From: Acinetobacter pittii ANC 4050
GTDB taxonomy: Bacteria > Pseudomonadota > Gammaproteobacteria > Pseudomonadales > Moraxellaceae
Length of the DNA: 64,000 nt
Reading direction: 5' to 3'
Assembly (NCBI RefSeq): GCF_000399685.1
Contig: NZ_KB976987.1
Coordinates: 2,371,954 to 2,435,953 of the forward strand
The position numbers were made by a program, and so were the translations under genes. The stretch's first letter is position 1. Each line of letters begins with the position of its first letter. Of the stretch, positions 51,429 to 61,611 are shown one piece after another. The notes beneath the pieces were generated by a model, which made no database searches, was not told the origin of the DNA, and saw nothing but the letters and a program-made list of their open reading frames with translations.

Positions 51429-51860
51429 ATGTCATTAGAAAAAGTTGTTTATCGTGCAAAAGCTAAAGCAACCGGTGGTCGTGATGGCCGTGCGACTTCA
51501 TCAGACGGCGTATTAGATGTACAGCTTGGTGTACCTAAAGAGATGGGTGGCGCTGGTGGTGCTGTAACAAATCCAGAGCAATTATTTGCAGCTGGTTATT
51601 CAGCATGCTTTTTAGGTGCTCTAAAATTTGTTGCAAACCGCGATAAATTTAATATTAGTAAAGATGCTTATGTAGAAGGTGAAGTAGGTATTGGACCAAT
51701 TCCTACAGGTTTTAGCATCGAAGCGACTTTAAATGTTTACTTAGTTGGTATGGACCGTGAAGAAGCTGAAAAGTTAGTTGCAGCTGCTCATATTGTTTGC
51801 CCATACTCAAATGCAACTCGCAACAATATTGATGTGAACTTTAATATTGTGACTGAATAA
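51429..51860 (+). CDS. ohr: Organic hydroperoxide resistance protein Ohr
   Basis: A 143-residue OsmC-superfamily thiol peroxidase that reduces organic hydroperoxides with lipoyl reductants. Both catalytic Cys are present: Cys 60 in [10 protein letters not shown] and Cys 124 in [13 protein letters not shown]. The RATSSDG segment includes the active-site Arg. ATG 51429 has AGGAA 8 nt upstream; a longer frame from 51366 covers the promoter and is rejected. Confidence 0.95.
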   Translation: MSLEKVVYRAKAKATGGRDGRATSSDGVLDVQLGVPKEMGGAGGAVTNPEQLFAAGYSACFLGALKFVANRDKFNISKDAYVEGEVGIGPIPTGFSIEATLNVYLVGMDREEAEKLVAAAHIVCPYSNATRNNIDVNFNIVTE

Positions 51861-51871
51861 GTTTTGATATT

Positions 51872-51903
51872 AAAAAATGCCCGAATCAGATCGGGCATTT
51901 TTT
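51872..51903. terminator. Bidirectional terminator between ohr and gspE
   Basis: AAAAAATGCCCGA and TCGGGCATTTTTT form a 13-bp stem with a 6-nt loop between two convergent genes. Confidence 0.9.
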
Positions 51904-51914
51904 CATCTTACATA

Positions 51915-53405
51915 TTATGCTTCACTTGCTTCATTAGTTACACGAAGCACTTCTTCGAGAGTAGTTTTACCTGTAAGTACTTTGCGTAAACCATCATCAC
52001 GAATAGAGCCCGAATATACACGAGCATGATTTTCTAATTCATATTCAGCCGCGTTACCATGAATCAGACGGCGCATAGGTTCATCAACAGGTACGATTTC
52101 ATAAATGGCTGTACGCCCATTGAAACCTAGATGAGAGCAATGATCACATCCTTTAGCCTCAGGTAACTGCAACAACGGTTCATTATGAATATGCTGAAAA
52201 ACCTGTTTCTCAAAAGTATCGGCTTCACGCCATGTCATACAATGTGGACATAAAGTACGAACCAAACGTTGAGCAATCACCCCAATTAAAGAGCTTGATA
52301 ATAAGAATGGTTCAATCCCCATATCTTTAAGTCGGGTAACTGCACCAATAGCGGTATTAGTATGGAGCGTTGATAAAACCAAATGACCTGTTAAAGAGGC
52401 TTGAACTGCAATTTCAGCCGTTTCCAGATCACGGATCTCCCCTACCATCACCACATCAGGATCTTGACGTAACATGGCCTTTAAAGCTCGGGCAAATGTC
52501 ATATCCACTTTGGTGTTCACTTGTGTTTGACCAATACCTTCAAGTTGATATTCGATTGGATCTTCAGCAGTTAAGATATTTCGAGTATTGTCATTTAAAT
52601 CAGATAAAGCTGCGTATAAGGTCGTTGTTTTCCCCGAACCCGTAGGCCCAGTGACCAAAATAATGCCGTGAGGACGATGCACCAATTGAGTTAAACGCTC
52701 ATAGTCATTAGCCATTAAGCCTAAATGTGTCATGTTCAAGCGGCCTGCCTGTTTATCAAGCAAACGCATAACCACCCTTTCACCATGTGACGATGGCAAC
52801 GTTGAAACACGGACATCTACTTCACGGCCAGCAAGGCGTAAAGAAATACGCCCATCTTGTGGTACACGTTTTTCAGCAATATCAAGCTTCGCCATGACTT
52901 TAATACGCGAGACCAATAAAGGTGCCAGCTCACGGCGTGGCTGTACAATCTCACGTAGTTGACCATCTACACGTAATCGTACAGATAGTTTCTTTTCAAA
53001 AGCTTCAATATGAATATCTGAAGCCCCTACCCGAATTGCCTCTGAAAGTAATGCATTAATAAGACGGACAATAGGAGCATCATCTTCCTGATCCATTAAG
53101 TCTTCTGTTTCAGGAACCTGATCGGCCAAACTTAATAAATCTGGATGATCTTCTAAACCTGCTGCAACTTGTTGTGATTCCCCTGTATCACCTGCATAGC
53201 TCGTACTCAAGAACGCATTAAATTCTTGTTCAGTACATAATTGATAATGAGCTGGCTTACCCAAGATGCGTCTTGCTTCCTGCAATGCAATTTTTTCAGT
53301 ATTTTGACGTCTAATAATAAATACCTGATCACCGTCATAACGAAATAAAACACCATGACGCTTGGCAAAACTATATGGAACTTGTATTTGTTTCAATATT
53401 TGCAT
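51915..53405 (-). CDS. gspE: Type II secretion system ATPase GspE
   Basis: A 496-residue secretion ATPase powering pseudopilus assembly. Walker A is GPTGSGKTTTLY, the Asp box is LTAEDPIEYQ, Walker B is DVVMVGEIRD, and the His box is GHLVLSTLHTN. The zinc tetracysteine motif is CPHC...CDHC near residues 390-425. The N-terminal domain is short. No other gsp gene is nearby, in keeping with the scattered T2SS genes of Acinetobacter. PilB is the alternative, but RIRFRVDG-type GspE features (RLRVDGQLREI) fit. ATG 53405; a GTG precedes it. Confidence 0.9.
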   Translation of the reverse strand: MQILKQIQVPYSFAKRHGVLFRYDGDQVFIIRRQNTEKIALQEARRILGKPAHYQLCTEQEFNAFLSTSYAGDTGESQQVAAGLEDHPDLLSLADQVPETEDLMDQEDDAPIVRLINALLSEAIRVGASDIHIEAFEKKLSVRLRVDGQLREIVQPRRELAPLLVSRIKVMAKLDIAEKRVPQDGRISLRLAGREVDVRVSTLPSSHGERVVMRLLDKQAGRLNMTHLGLMANDYERLTQLVHRPHGIILVTGPTGSGKTTTLYAALSDLNDNTRNILTAEDPIEYQLEGIGQTQVNTKVDMTFARALKAMLRQDPDVVMVGEIRDLETAEIAVQASLTGHLVLSTLHTNTAIGAVTRLKDMGIEPFLLSSSLIGVIAQRLVRTLCPHCMTWREADTFEKQVFQHIHNEPLLQLPEAKGCDHCSHLGFNGRTAIYEIVPVDEPMRRLIHGNAAEYELENHARVYSGSIRDDGLRKVLTGKTTLEEVLRVTNEASEA

Positions 53406-53501
53406 CACAATTTATAATGATGAGTAAGATGATTTTGAGTGTACTCTAAGCAGATTACAGCGTGAAGTCTGTTTAACAACTCGGTAGAGGAATTTTACGT
53501 C

Positions 53502-54323
53502 TTGTTTGAAAATAATGAATATCAGCCTCGCCCCCAGAATTCTTTAAAATGGTGGGGAGAACAGAACTTTGAAATTAATCAGTCCAAAGCATGGCAATTC
53601 GGTTCAATGCTTTTTCGTTTAACACGTGGCATAAAAGAATGGCGTATCGAATATTATCGACCTGCTCTTCAAGACGATAATGAGCAAGATTGGCACCCAC
53701 TTGCCGATCCACATTTTGCTTTCCCGCATAATGTTCAAGTAGAACGTTATATGTTTCGAAAGACCAATCCAGAATTTTTACTTATGCCACGTCTGGCAGA
53801 TCGTTCTGTGGTCATTAAACCCGTTGATCCTATCTATATTCCAGCAGGTCAACGTGGGACTTTATATATAAGTACGCCATTGTGGATTGCAGGTTTAGTT
53901 GAAAGTCAGCATGAGCCGTTATTTGAGATTCCTGTCATTCAACCTAAGGATACATGGTTCGGCCCAAATGCCCAGCAAGGTGAGATCTGTTATGCCACGT
54001 CGGTAGATGGGCGTACCGATTTGAATCTATTAACACCACGCGCGTTTCGTGCTGTTACTCCAATCGACTTTCACAACACCAGTAATCATCAATTACGCTT
54101 TGATCGTATGAATGTGCCAGTTACGGCCCTTCCTCTTTTTTATAGTGAAAGCACAAGACGTTTGTGGACTTCTCAAATCAAAGTTTACTATGAAGGCTCT
54201 GACCGCCCCGCACGCATTCGTATTGAAAACCGTACGCCTCCTCTTGCTGGTGAAGTGACCTATGTTCATCCACCACGTTCACCTGGTGGAGCATTATTTA
54301 ATATGTTTGATTCATTCTTTTAA
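53502..54323 (+). CDS. DUF432 domain-containing protein
   Basis: A 273-residue soluble protein, rich in beta-strand (VQVERYMFRKTNPEFLLMPRLADRSVVIKP by region; IPAGQRGTLYISTPLWI). It matches the DUF432 pattern. The first codon appears to be TTG, with AGAGG 11 nt upstream and no ATG with a good site nearby. It ends 9 bp before an MscS gene, a pairing seen in many proteobacteria, so it may tune or respond to the channel. Function unknown. Confidence 0.78.
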   Translation: MFENNEYQPRPQNSLKWWGEQNFEINQSKAWQFGSMLFRLTRGIKEWRIEYYRPALQDDNEQDWHPLADPHFAFPHNVQVERYMFRKTNPEFLLMPRLADRSVVIKPVDPIYIPAGQRGTLYISTPLWIAGLVESQHEPLFEIPVIQPKDTWFGPNAQQGEICYATSVDGRTDLNLLTPRAFRAVTPIDFHNTSNHQLRFDRMNVPVTALPLFYSESTRRLWTSQIKVYYEGSDRPARIRIENRTPPLAGEVTYVHPPRSPGGALFNMFDSFF

Positions 54324-54332
54324 GAGGTTTAT

Positions 54333-55250
54333 ATGGCTGATACAAGTATTCCTAAGGATATCGCTGATAGCCTCACAAGCATATTTACCAATATCAATAC
54401 CGAACGTATTAGTGAAATTTTAGTCGGCGTCGTGCTTTGTTTCATTGGTTTTGTTCTTGCTCGTATTATTTCAAATACCTTTATTAGAACTATTGGTTCA
54501 CGTTTTAATGCTCATCAACGCTTGGTATGGCGTCGCGGTATTTTTTATTTTATTTTCTTACTCTTCATTATGACGAGTTTGAAAGAAGCTGGGTTCAAAC
54601 TTAGTGTATTCCTTGGCGCAGCAGGGATTCTAACCGTAGCACTCGGTTTCGCATCGCAAACCTCTGCCAGTAACTTAATTAGTGGTTTATTCTTGATTGG
54701 GGAAGGTTCTTTTGAAGTCGGTGATACCATCCAGATCACCCTCATTCGTGGGAATACAATTGAAGGTGAAGTCATCTCAATTGATTTGCTTTCGGTAAAA
54801 TTACTTACACTCGACAATGTTTATATTCGTTTACCAAACGAACAGCTTATTCGCGCCCCTGTACACAACTTATCTAAATATCCAATACGGCGTATTCCGA
54901 TTACACTCGCGATTAACTTTCACGAAGACATTATTAAAGTTCGCGAAGTTCTACTTAATGTCGCAGCTCACTATCCACTCGTGTTAGATGACCCAAAACC
55001 TGCGGTTACAGTTACCGCATTCAGGGAATCCTCGATTGAGCTTTTATTTACGATGTGGTGTCGTCAAGAAAATTCCTTAAAAGTTCGAGATGAAATGCAA
55101 GAACGTATCCGAAATGGCTTTTTGGATAATCAAATTGAAATTCCTGTACCGAAAATGGGCTTAATTGATCGGCCATCTACTGTTTTCGGTGAAGATGATA
55201 TTGATCAATACAGCAATCAAAAAGAGTTAAAACGAGAGCCTAAAGCTTAG
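54333..55250 (+). CDS. MscS-family mechanosensitive channel
   Basis: A 305-residue small-conductance channel. Three transmembrane segments (about 20-45, 65-85 and 92-125) end in the pore-lining TM3 with GAAGILTVALGFASQTSASNLISGLF. The MscS beta domain follows (FEVGDTIQI, GEVISIDLLSVKL, RLPNEQLI) and then the alpha/beta domain. It opens under hypo-osmotic shock. The downstream end overlaps the convergent DUF2339 gene by 11 bp inside a perfect inverted repeat. Confidence 0.92.
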   Translation: MADTSIPKDIADSLTSIFTNINTERISEILVGVVLCFIGFVLARIISNTFIRTIGSRFNAHQRLVWRRGIFYFIFLLFIMTSLKEAGFKLSVFLGAAGILTVALGFASQTSASNLISGLFLIGEGSFEVGDTIQITLIRGNTIEGEVISIDLLSVKLLTLDNVYIRLPNEQLIRAPVHNLSKYPIRRIPITLAINFHEDIIKVREVLLNVAAHYPLVLDDPKPAVTVTAFRESSIELLFTMWCRQENSLKVRDEMQERIRNGFLDNQIEIPVPKMGLIDRPSTVFGEDDIDQYSNQKELKREPKA

Positions 55251-55255
55251 GCTCT
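55235..55255. terminator. Inverted repeat overlapping both convergent stop codons
   Basis: AGAGCCTAA (55235-55243) and TTAGGCTCT (55247-55255) flank AGC. The stop codons of the MscS gene (55248-55250) and of the DUF2339 gene (55242-55240) both lie in the repeat. Flanking T-runs are weak, so termination strength is uncertain. Confidence 0.55.
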
Positions 55256-58041
55256 TGATTCTTCTGTACAGAAGACGGTGGTAATGGTGCAAGATAAGCA
55301 ATAATCAACATTACCCCACCCGCTCCAATAAATGAAATGACCCGAGTTAATGTCGCACTTTGTGATAGATCAAGCAAAATCAGCTTTAATACGACAACTC
55401 CTAAAAGTGCAGCACCAACAAACCAGAGTTGACGAATCATTTTTCGACTTGAGAATGTAGTTAATACAAATGCCAAAATGACCCAAAGTAATGTCAAACT
55501 TAACTGCACGACACCATTTGTCCAAATTGAAGCACTCCACAATGGGGTTGCCCAGTAATAGTGCAGGCCTCTAACCACCACACTACTAAACACCAACAAC
55601 CCTACTAGAATGGTTGTGATTTTAAAAGTCCACTCCAGTGATTTATCTTGATCAAAAGCATGTTGATAAATAATAAAGAGTAGACCAGCCAATACTGAAA
55701 TTGAAAGGAAGTCAGTTAAGTTAATCAAAGGAACAAAGTAAAGGTACTCAGCAGAATGCCGGTCTATGCTCACTACTAACAACCAAAATAAGCTTAAACA
55801 CCACACTGGAATTTGATGTAACAAGGTCGTTTTATTAGCTTTATACGCCAAAAGGGAATAAACCACAGGAGCAAAAGCCAGAGCAACAATTGGCATTTGT
55901 GGGAAGACTGCCAACCCTACTATCGCTAATGCTAACCAACTTAAACCACCCCAGATTTTCAAGTATCCTGACTCATCTAACTGCGGTTGAGCCATAATAA
56001 ACAAAGCACTAAGAAGAATAGTACTCACAAGGAAAGTACCCTGCTGCAATATACTCGGCCATTTAAACACACTGAATACTTGACTCGTAAAGGCTTCACC
56101 CAAAATCAACAACAGTAAAAGGCTAATTAAAATTAACTGCAAACTTTGCCATTGCACACGAAGTTTATAGTGTACGACCAGACTAAATATTGCGATTAGA
56201 ACTACAGCAAACATCAAATATGGACTTAAACCATGATGATGCCATGTCATTATTTCTATACCTGCTACGGCGCCCGCATACATGCCTAAACATAAGAAAA
56301 TGCCACTAATCATGCTGGCACTAAAATAGCGTTGCTCTTTACTGTTGTATTGCAATAAATAGAAAGTAGAAATAAATTGAGCTATTGCATAGATGCTCGT
56401 GCTTAGCGTTGGGAACTCTTCATTTGCCCAAACCTGATAAAACAGTGCAAGAGAACTGAGTAAAACTAAAACTACACCAATATATCGGCTTAAACGGTAG
56501 CGTTCAGTTACTCCCCACACAATTAAAGCTGTACCTTGAGCTACCCAACCAATTGCTGTCCAGTGCGCTCCTTTTGCAAGTGGAAAAATTAGAGCAAAAA
56601 AAGCAACCGCGAGGATGAAAAAGCTTTTTGCAAGCACAGAAAGCTGAGCATGAGTCTTTTTAATCCAAAAAGTTAATAGCGCATATGTACCAGCCAAAAC
56701 AGCAGCACCAATCGTCAATGCTTGAGTAGACTCATGTACTAAATAGGCATGAAGTGTAAAGCCCAGTACAGGCACACTAAAAATCAGGCCTACATCTAAC
56801 AGTGGGGGTAAACGAATGCCCTCTTGTTTTTCATGTGCTGAAACTCGAGATATGTTTTGGCTATAACGGACACTGAGCCAAATAAACAATGCGATATGGA
56901 GCCATAAGATCCAGTCTAGTGTGTCAAATTTTATTGGTTCTGCATAAAATGCGATTGCACTACCACCAATAAACATGGTGGCAAAGAAAGCAATTTGATT
57001 TAAGATTTTCCAAGGCTGAATAAAATTAACCGCAGCAACTGCCAAGTTAATAACAAGGTAGTAGCTAAATAGGAAGACTACATCTGGGTGGTATTGCGGA
57101 ATAACTAAAGGAGCCGCATAAGCCATACCAAGTGCTAAAATTGCTAAATAAATAGCTTGTTGTTTTAAACTCAGAAATACCGTAATAGCTAATAAAATCG
57201 CAAACAGAATACTCGCTGTAGTTAAGTTGGCGATTACACCAAAATGATGTGAGAACACAAGTGTTAGGAATACCACAGCAAGTCCTACACCCTGCAAGGC
57301 CACAGCAAAAAGCTGGTTTTTCTTTTGCAAGGTATATCCAAATGCTGTTAATACACCTCCGGCAATGGCAATAAAACCAAGTTTTACACCCAAACTCAAT
57401 TGCCAGTGCTCACTTGCAAAACGTAATAACAACACTACCCCAACCATAAGCACAGCAACAGCAACCCTTAAAATTGGATTGCCATGAATCATCCAATCTA
57501 CGGCTGGTTGCCACCATGCGGTTTTTACAGGAATCGGTTGTTCTGTTTGATTGAAAGTTACCGTTTCGGCAGGGCATAGCATGTCAGTATTGTTGAGACC
57601 AACCTGCTCTAGCACTGGATTTATAACTTCAGATTGTATGGTCTCATTTGCATGAACAGTTTGTTTTGCTGATTCAAGGTACAACAGCCGAGTATGAAAT
57701 GCGCTGATGGTTTGAATTAAACATAATAATAAAACCAGTAAAGCCCCACCAGCAATCCACATCCAATGATTTATATAAGCAACTAATGCAACCAAGGCAG
57801 CTGCATAAATCACAGTTCTTTGCATATGAATAGAATAAAGTGGCGTTTTCTGCGGAGAAAACTGCTGTTCTAAATGAGTTAAACGCTGATGCAAATTTGA
57901 CAGTAATTGAACTAATATGACAGTAAGTGCAATAGATAAAGCAACAACGGCACTCTGAAATTTAAAACCAATTGAAATGGCTAAAAACAAAGTCAAAGCG
58001 ATCAAAACGATGATCATTCCCTGTTTGTCTTTTTTATACAT
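55240..58041 (-). CDS. DUF2339 giant polytopic membrane protein
   Basis: A 933-residue protein with an N-terminal hydrophobic pair, a short soluble linker (about 55-65 and 120-180) and then more than 20 hydrophobic segments to the C-terminus. The WWQPAVDWMIHGNPILRVAVAVLMVG stretch near residues 174-200 and the repeated LxxGxxLxxxGY-like segments are DUF2339 signs. No enzymatic motif is visible; the family is uncharacterised. It is divergent from polA. Confidence 0.83.
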   Translation of the reverse strand: MYKKDKQGMIIVLIALTLFLAISIGFKFQSAVVALSIALTVILVQLLSNLHQRLTHLEQQFSPQKTPLYSIHMQRTVIYAAALVALVAYINHWMWIAGGALLVLLLCLIQTISAFHTRLLYLESAKQTVHANETIQSEVINPVLEQVGLNNTDMLCPAETVTFNQTEQPIPVKTAWWQPAVDWMIHGNPILRVAVAVLMVGVVLLLRFASEHWQLSLGVKLGFIAIAGGVLTAFGYTLQKKNQLFAVALQGVGLAVVFLTLVFSHHFGVIANLTTASILFAILLAITVFLSLKQQAIYLAILALGMAYAAPLVIPQYHPDVVFLFSYYLVINLAVAAVNFIQPWKILNQIAFFATMFIGGSAIAFYAEPIKFDTLDWILWLHIALFIWLSVRYSQNISRVSAHEKQEGIRLPPLLDVGLIFSVPVLGFTLHAYLVHESTQALTIGAAVLAGTYALLTFWIKKTHAQLSVLAKSFFILAVAFFALIFPLAKGAHWTAIGWVAQGTALIVWGVTERYRLSRYIGVVLVLLSSLALFYQVWANEEFPTLSTSIYAIAQFISTFYLLQYNSKEQRYFSASMISGIFLCLGMYAGAVAGIEIMTWHHHGLSPYLMFAVVLIAIFSLVVHYKLRVQWQSLQLILISLLLLLILGEAFTSQVFSVFKWPSILQQGTFLVSTILLSALFIMAQPQLDESGYLKIWGGLSWLALAIVGLAVFPQMPIVALAFAPVVYSLLAYKANKTTLLHQIPVWCLSLFWLLVVSIDRHSAEYLYFVPLINLTDFLSISVLAGLLFIIYQHAFDQDKSLEWTFKITTILVGLLVFSSVVVRGLHYYWATPLWSASIWTNGVVQLSLTLLWVILAFVLTTFSSRKMIRQLWFVGAALLGVVVLKLILLDLSQSATLTRVISFIGAGGVMLIIAYLAPLPPSSVQKNQEPKL

Positions 58042-58195
58042 GGGCTTAGCAATATGACACCTTCATTACAGGTCATCTTACTTCAAGGCAATACAAGCGT
58101 ATATTTATACATACAAAATACTGCAAAAATCATAAACCTGCATTCATAGCCGTTTTCACGTAAAATACTCGTAATTCAGATTAAGGAATTGTTCA

Positions 58196-60967
58196 ATGCC
58201 ACCATTTGTCTTGGTTGATGGGTCCTATTTTTTATTTCGTGCATATCATGCATTACCACCATTGACGACCTCTACAGGGTTACATACCAATGCAATACGT
58301 GGGGCAATTTCTGCCATTCAAAAACTAATGCGCCGCATGCAGCCAACACATATGGCTGTCATTTTTGATACACCTGAGCCTACTTTCCGTCATAAACTTT
58401 CACCTATTTATAAAGGTGATCGTCCAACCATGCCGGAAGAATTGTCACAGCAGATTCCATATTTGCATGCCTTGATTAAAGCGCAAGGGATCCCTTTATA
58501 TAGTCTTCCGGGTGCAGAGGCAGATGACATTATCGGTACACTTGCAAAACGTGCCGTACTCGAAGGCCATCATGTACTTATCTCAACCGGAGATAAAGAC
58601 ATGGCTCAGCTCGTCAATGATCATGTAAAACTCGAAGATAGTTTTAAAGATCGCGTACTCGACACGGACGGTGTATTTGAAAAATTTGGTGTTTGGCCAA
58701 ATCAAATTATCGACTACTTAACCCTCATGGGCGATGCATCTGACGGCATCATGGGTGTGCCTGGCGTAGGTGCAAAAACAGCAGCGAAGTTACTGACTGA
58801 ATATGGCACTTTAGACAATATCATTGCCAATGCAGATCAACTTAAAGGCAAGATTAGCCAAAATATTAAAGATAATTTAGACAATATTAAGCTTGATCAC
58901 CAGTTAGCCAGCATTGTTTGTGATCTTCCTTTAGAACTCGACTGGCATGAGTTAAAGCTTACTGATCCAAACGTAGAGGCTCTACGTAATTTGTATACTG
59001 AGCTTGAATTTAGAAATCAGTTACAGTCACTTGATCATCCAAACAATCCAAATAGCTCAAGCTATAAACAACAAGCTTCACAAACTATTGTTCAAAATGA
59101 AGTTAAACCAGCTGAATCTATAGAAACTGAAGATCAAGCAAGCTTAACCAGTCAAGATGACCAACTGGGGACTGCAAATTACCATACGGTTCTAACGCAA
59201 GAAGCATGGGATCAACTTTGGCAACGTATGCAAAATGCCGATCATTTTGCTATTGATACAGAAACTACAAGCCTTGATTACCGTATTGCCGAGATGGTTG
59301 GTTTTTCAATCGCATTTGATGCACAAGATGCCTACTATGTTCCATTAGCACATAATTATGAAAATGCACCGCAGCAACTAGATCGTGATCAAGTTCTGGC
59401 TCAAATTAAGCCTGTGCTAGAAAATGAAGCAGTTAAAAAAATTGGTCATCATCTTAAATATGATGCTCATATCTTTGCCAATCATGGCATAGAACTTAAA
59501 GGCTGGTATTTCGATAGCATGCTGGCATCTTATGTTTTAAATGCAGCAGCGACTCGTCACGGCATGGATGATGTAGCTCGTGTCTACTTGAGTCACTTAA
59601 CCACCACCTTTGAACAAATTGCTGGTAAGGGCGCTAAACAAAAGACGTTCAATCAAATTGAGATTGAAGTTGCTGCTCACTATGCAGCAGAAGATGCGCA
59701 TGTGACTTATCGCTTGTATGAAGTGCTTTCAAACAAACTTAAGCCATTTCCAGAGCTAGAAAATATTTTATATAACATCGAAATGCCAGTTGCCCGTATT
59801 TTATCGGGTATGGAAGAAGATGGTATTCGTCTAGACCATGCATTCTTAGATAAATTAAGCGTTGAATTTGCAAAAACCATGGAGGGCCTTGAAAATCAGG
59901 CTATGGAAATTGCAGATGAAACTTTTAATATTGCTTCACCTAAACAAGTAGGCGAAATACTATTTGATAAATTAGGAGTCAAAGGCGGCAAAAAAACTGC
60001 AACTGGACAATACAGCACCAGTGAAAGTGTTTTAGAAAAAATCGAACATCCTTTAGCGGAAATTATTTTAGAGCATCGTGGTTTAGCAAAGCTAAAAAGT
60101 ACCTATACCGATCGTCTAGTTGAGCAGTCTCATAACGACACGCATCGCGTACATACGAGCTATCACCAAGCACTGACAGCGACAGGCCGTCTCTCCTCTT
60201 CTGATCCTAACTTACAAAACATTCCAATTCGTAGACAAATTGGCCGTCAAATTCGTAAAGCATTCATTGCGCCAGAAGGTCGAGTACTATTGGCTGCCGA
60301 TTACTCGCAAATTGAATTACGTTTAATGGCTCATTTTTCTCAAGATGAAGCATTAGTGCATGCGTTCCAGCATGGGCAAGATGTTCACCGCCGTACTGCT
60401 GCCGAAGTATTGGGTATTGATATCGAAGATGTGACCAATGACCAACGCCGTCAAGCGAAAGCCGTTAACTTTGGCCTACTTTATGGTATGTCTGAGTTTG
60501 GTTTGATTCGTCAATTAGGCTTTACACGTCAAGAATCGCAAAACTATATTAAGCAATATTTCCAACGCTATCCTGGCATCTATGAATATATGCAACGCAC
60601 ACGTCAAGTTGCATCAGAGCAAGGCTTTGTTGAAACCATATTGGGTCGTCGTCTTTATACGCCTGATATTGATGCACGAAATGTGATGGTGCGTAAAGCT
60701 GCTGAACGTGCTGCGATCAATGCCCCTTTACAAGGTAGTGCGGCTGATATTATTAAACTCGCAATGATTGCAGTTGATAAAATCTTGCCAAAAGATCAAG
60801 CGAAGTTACTTCTTCAAGTACACGATGAATTAGTATTTGAAGCAGATCAAAACATTGCCGGAGAACTCTCCAAGCAAATCGCAAGTGTCATGGAATCTGT
60901 TGTAGAAATTTCTGTACCTTTACTTGTTGAAGTTGGACAAGGGCTAAATTGGGATAATGCTCATTAA
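58196..60967 (+). CDS. polA: DNA polymerase I
   Basis: A 923-residue three-domain enzyme. The N-terminal 5'-nuclease (about 1-290) has LVDGSYFLFRAYHALPPL and GVPGVGAKTAAKLL. The 3'-5' exonuclease (about 330-530) keeps FAIDTETTSLDY, HHLKYDAHIF and YAAEDAHVTYRLYE, so proofreading should be active. The polymerase domain has motif A AADYSQIELRLMAHFS, motif B RRQAKAVNFGLLYGMS and motif C LQVHDELVFE. It acts in Okazaki fragment processing and repair. Confidence 0.97.
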   Translation: MPPFVLVDGSYFLFRAYHALPPLTTSTGLHTNAIRGAISAIQKLMRRMQPTHMAVIFDTPEPTFRHKLSPIYKGDRPTMPEELSQQIPYLHALIKAQGIPLYSLPGAEADDIIGTLAKRAVLEGHHVLISTGDKDMAQLVNDHVKLEDSFKDRVLDTDGVFEKFGVWPNQIIDYLTLMGDASDGIMGVPGVGAKTAAKLLTEYGTLDNIIANADQLKGKISQNIKDNLDNIKLDHQLASIVCDLPLELDWHELKLTDPNVEALRNLYTELEFRNQLQSLDHPNNPNSSSYKQQASQTIVQNEVKPAESIETEDQASLTSQDDQLGTANYHTVLTQEAWDQLWQRMQNADHFAIDTETTSLDYRIAEMVGFSIAFDAQDAYYVPLAHNYENAPQQLDRDQVLAQIKPVLENEAVKKIGHHLKYDAHIFANHGIELKGWYFDSMLASYVLNAAATRHGMDDVARVYLSHLTTTFEQIAGKGAKQKTFNQIEIEVAAHYAAEDAHVTYRLYEVLSNKLKPFPELENILYNIEMPVARILSGMEEDGIRLDHAFLDKLSVEFAKTMEGLENQAMEIADETFNIASPKQVGEILFDKLGVKGGKKTATGQYSTSESVLEKIEHPLAEIILEHRGLAKLKSTYTDRLVEQSHNDTHRVHTSYHQALTATGRLSSSDPNLQNIPIRRQIGRQIRKAFIAPEGRVLLAADYSQIELRLMAHFSQDEALVHAFQHGQDVHRRTAAEVLGIDIEDVTNDQRRQAKAVNFGLLYGMSEFGLIRQLGFTRQESQNYIKQYFQRYPGIYEYMQRTRQVASEQGFVETILGRRLYTPDIDARNVMVRKAAERAAINAPLQGSAADIIKLAMIAVDKILPKDQAKLLLQVHDELVFEADQNIAGELSKQIASVMESVVEISVPLLVEVGQGLNWDNAH

Positions 60968-60978
60968 TTAGCAAAAAT

Positions 60979-61009
60979 AAAAAAGGGCTGTGAAATACAG
61001 CCCTTTTTT
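60979..61009. terminator. Bidirectional terminator between polA and the YggT gene
   Basis: AAAAAAGGGCTG and CAGCCCTTTTTT form a 12-bp stem with a 7-nt loop. Confidence 0.9.
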
Positions 61010-61020
61010 CTTGCGTTAAC

Positions 61021-61590
61021 TTAAAGTCCAGTTAAAAGAACTTTAGCCACTTCATTCATGAGGATCTCGGCAATATAAAGCGCTAAAAACGCTAAAATTG
61101 GAGATAAGTCAATCATTCCCATATTAGGCAATATACGACGGAATGGCGCGAGTAAAGGTTCAGCCAAATCTTGAATTACTTCAATATAAGGTGAACGTGA
61201 TTGAGTGAACATAACCACCCAACTCAAAATGATTGTTGCAAAAATTAAATAACGGCAGAAACGAATTAAGTCCTGAATCATTGTCACAAAAGTCAGTATC
61301 ACTAAATGAACCGGACTATTTGGCATAGAACCAGAAAGATACATCACACCGAAAATTTTCAGTAAATATAAAATAATTAAAAGAACCAACGCAGCCAAAT
61401 TAAATCGGCCTTTTGCGACCGTCGGAAAAATTCGGCCAAAAATATCAACAATTTTAGTCGCCTTTACGGTCGATAAAACCACAGGATTATAAGGACTTAC
61501 TGCCGCCAATTGCATTAAAAAACGGAAAAAGACCAATAAAATCGCGACATTAATTAAAATTCCAAAAATTAGCGCAGAATTTGCACCCAT
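61021..61590 (-). CDS. YggT family integral membrane protein
   Basis: A 189-residue protein with two YGGT repeats (FFRFLMQLAAVSPYNPVVLST and ILSWVVMFTQSRSPYIEVIQDLAEPLLAPFRRILP) and four or five hydrophobic segments. Such proteins usually sit beside proC, as here (21 bp downstream), and are linked loosely to osmotic tolerance and cell division. The function is not established. Confidence 0.88.
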   Translation of the reverse strand: MGANSALIFGILINVAILLVFFRFLMQLAAVSPYNPVVLSTVKATKIVDIFGRIFPTVAKGRFNLAALVLLIILYLLKIFGVMYLSGSMPNSPVHLVILTFVTMIQDLIRFCRYLIFATIILSWVVMFTQSRSPYIEVIQDLAEPLLAPFRRILPNMGMIDLSPILAFLALYIAEILMNEVAKVLLTGL

Positions 61591-61611
61591 AGTTGTCTTA
61601 TCCTATTTAAG

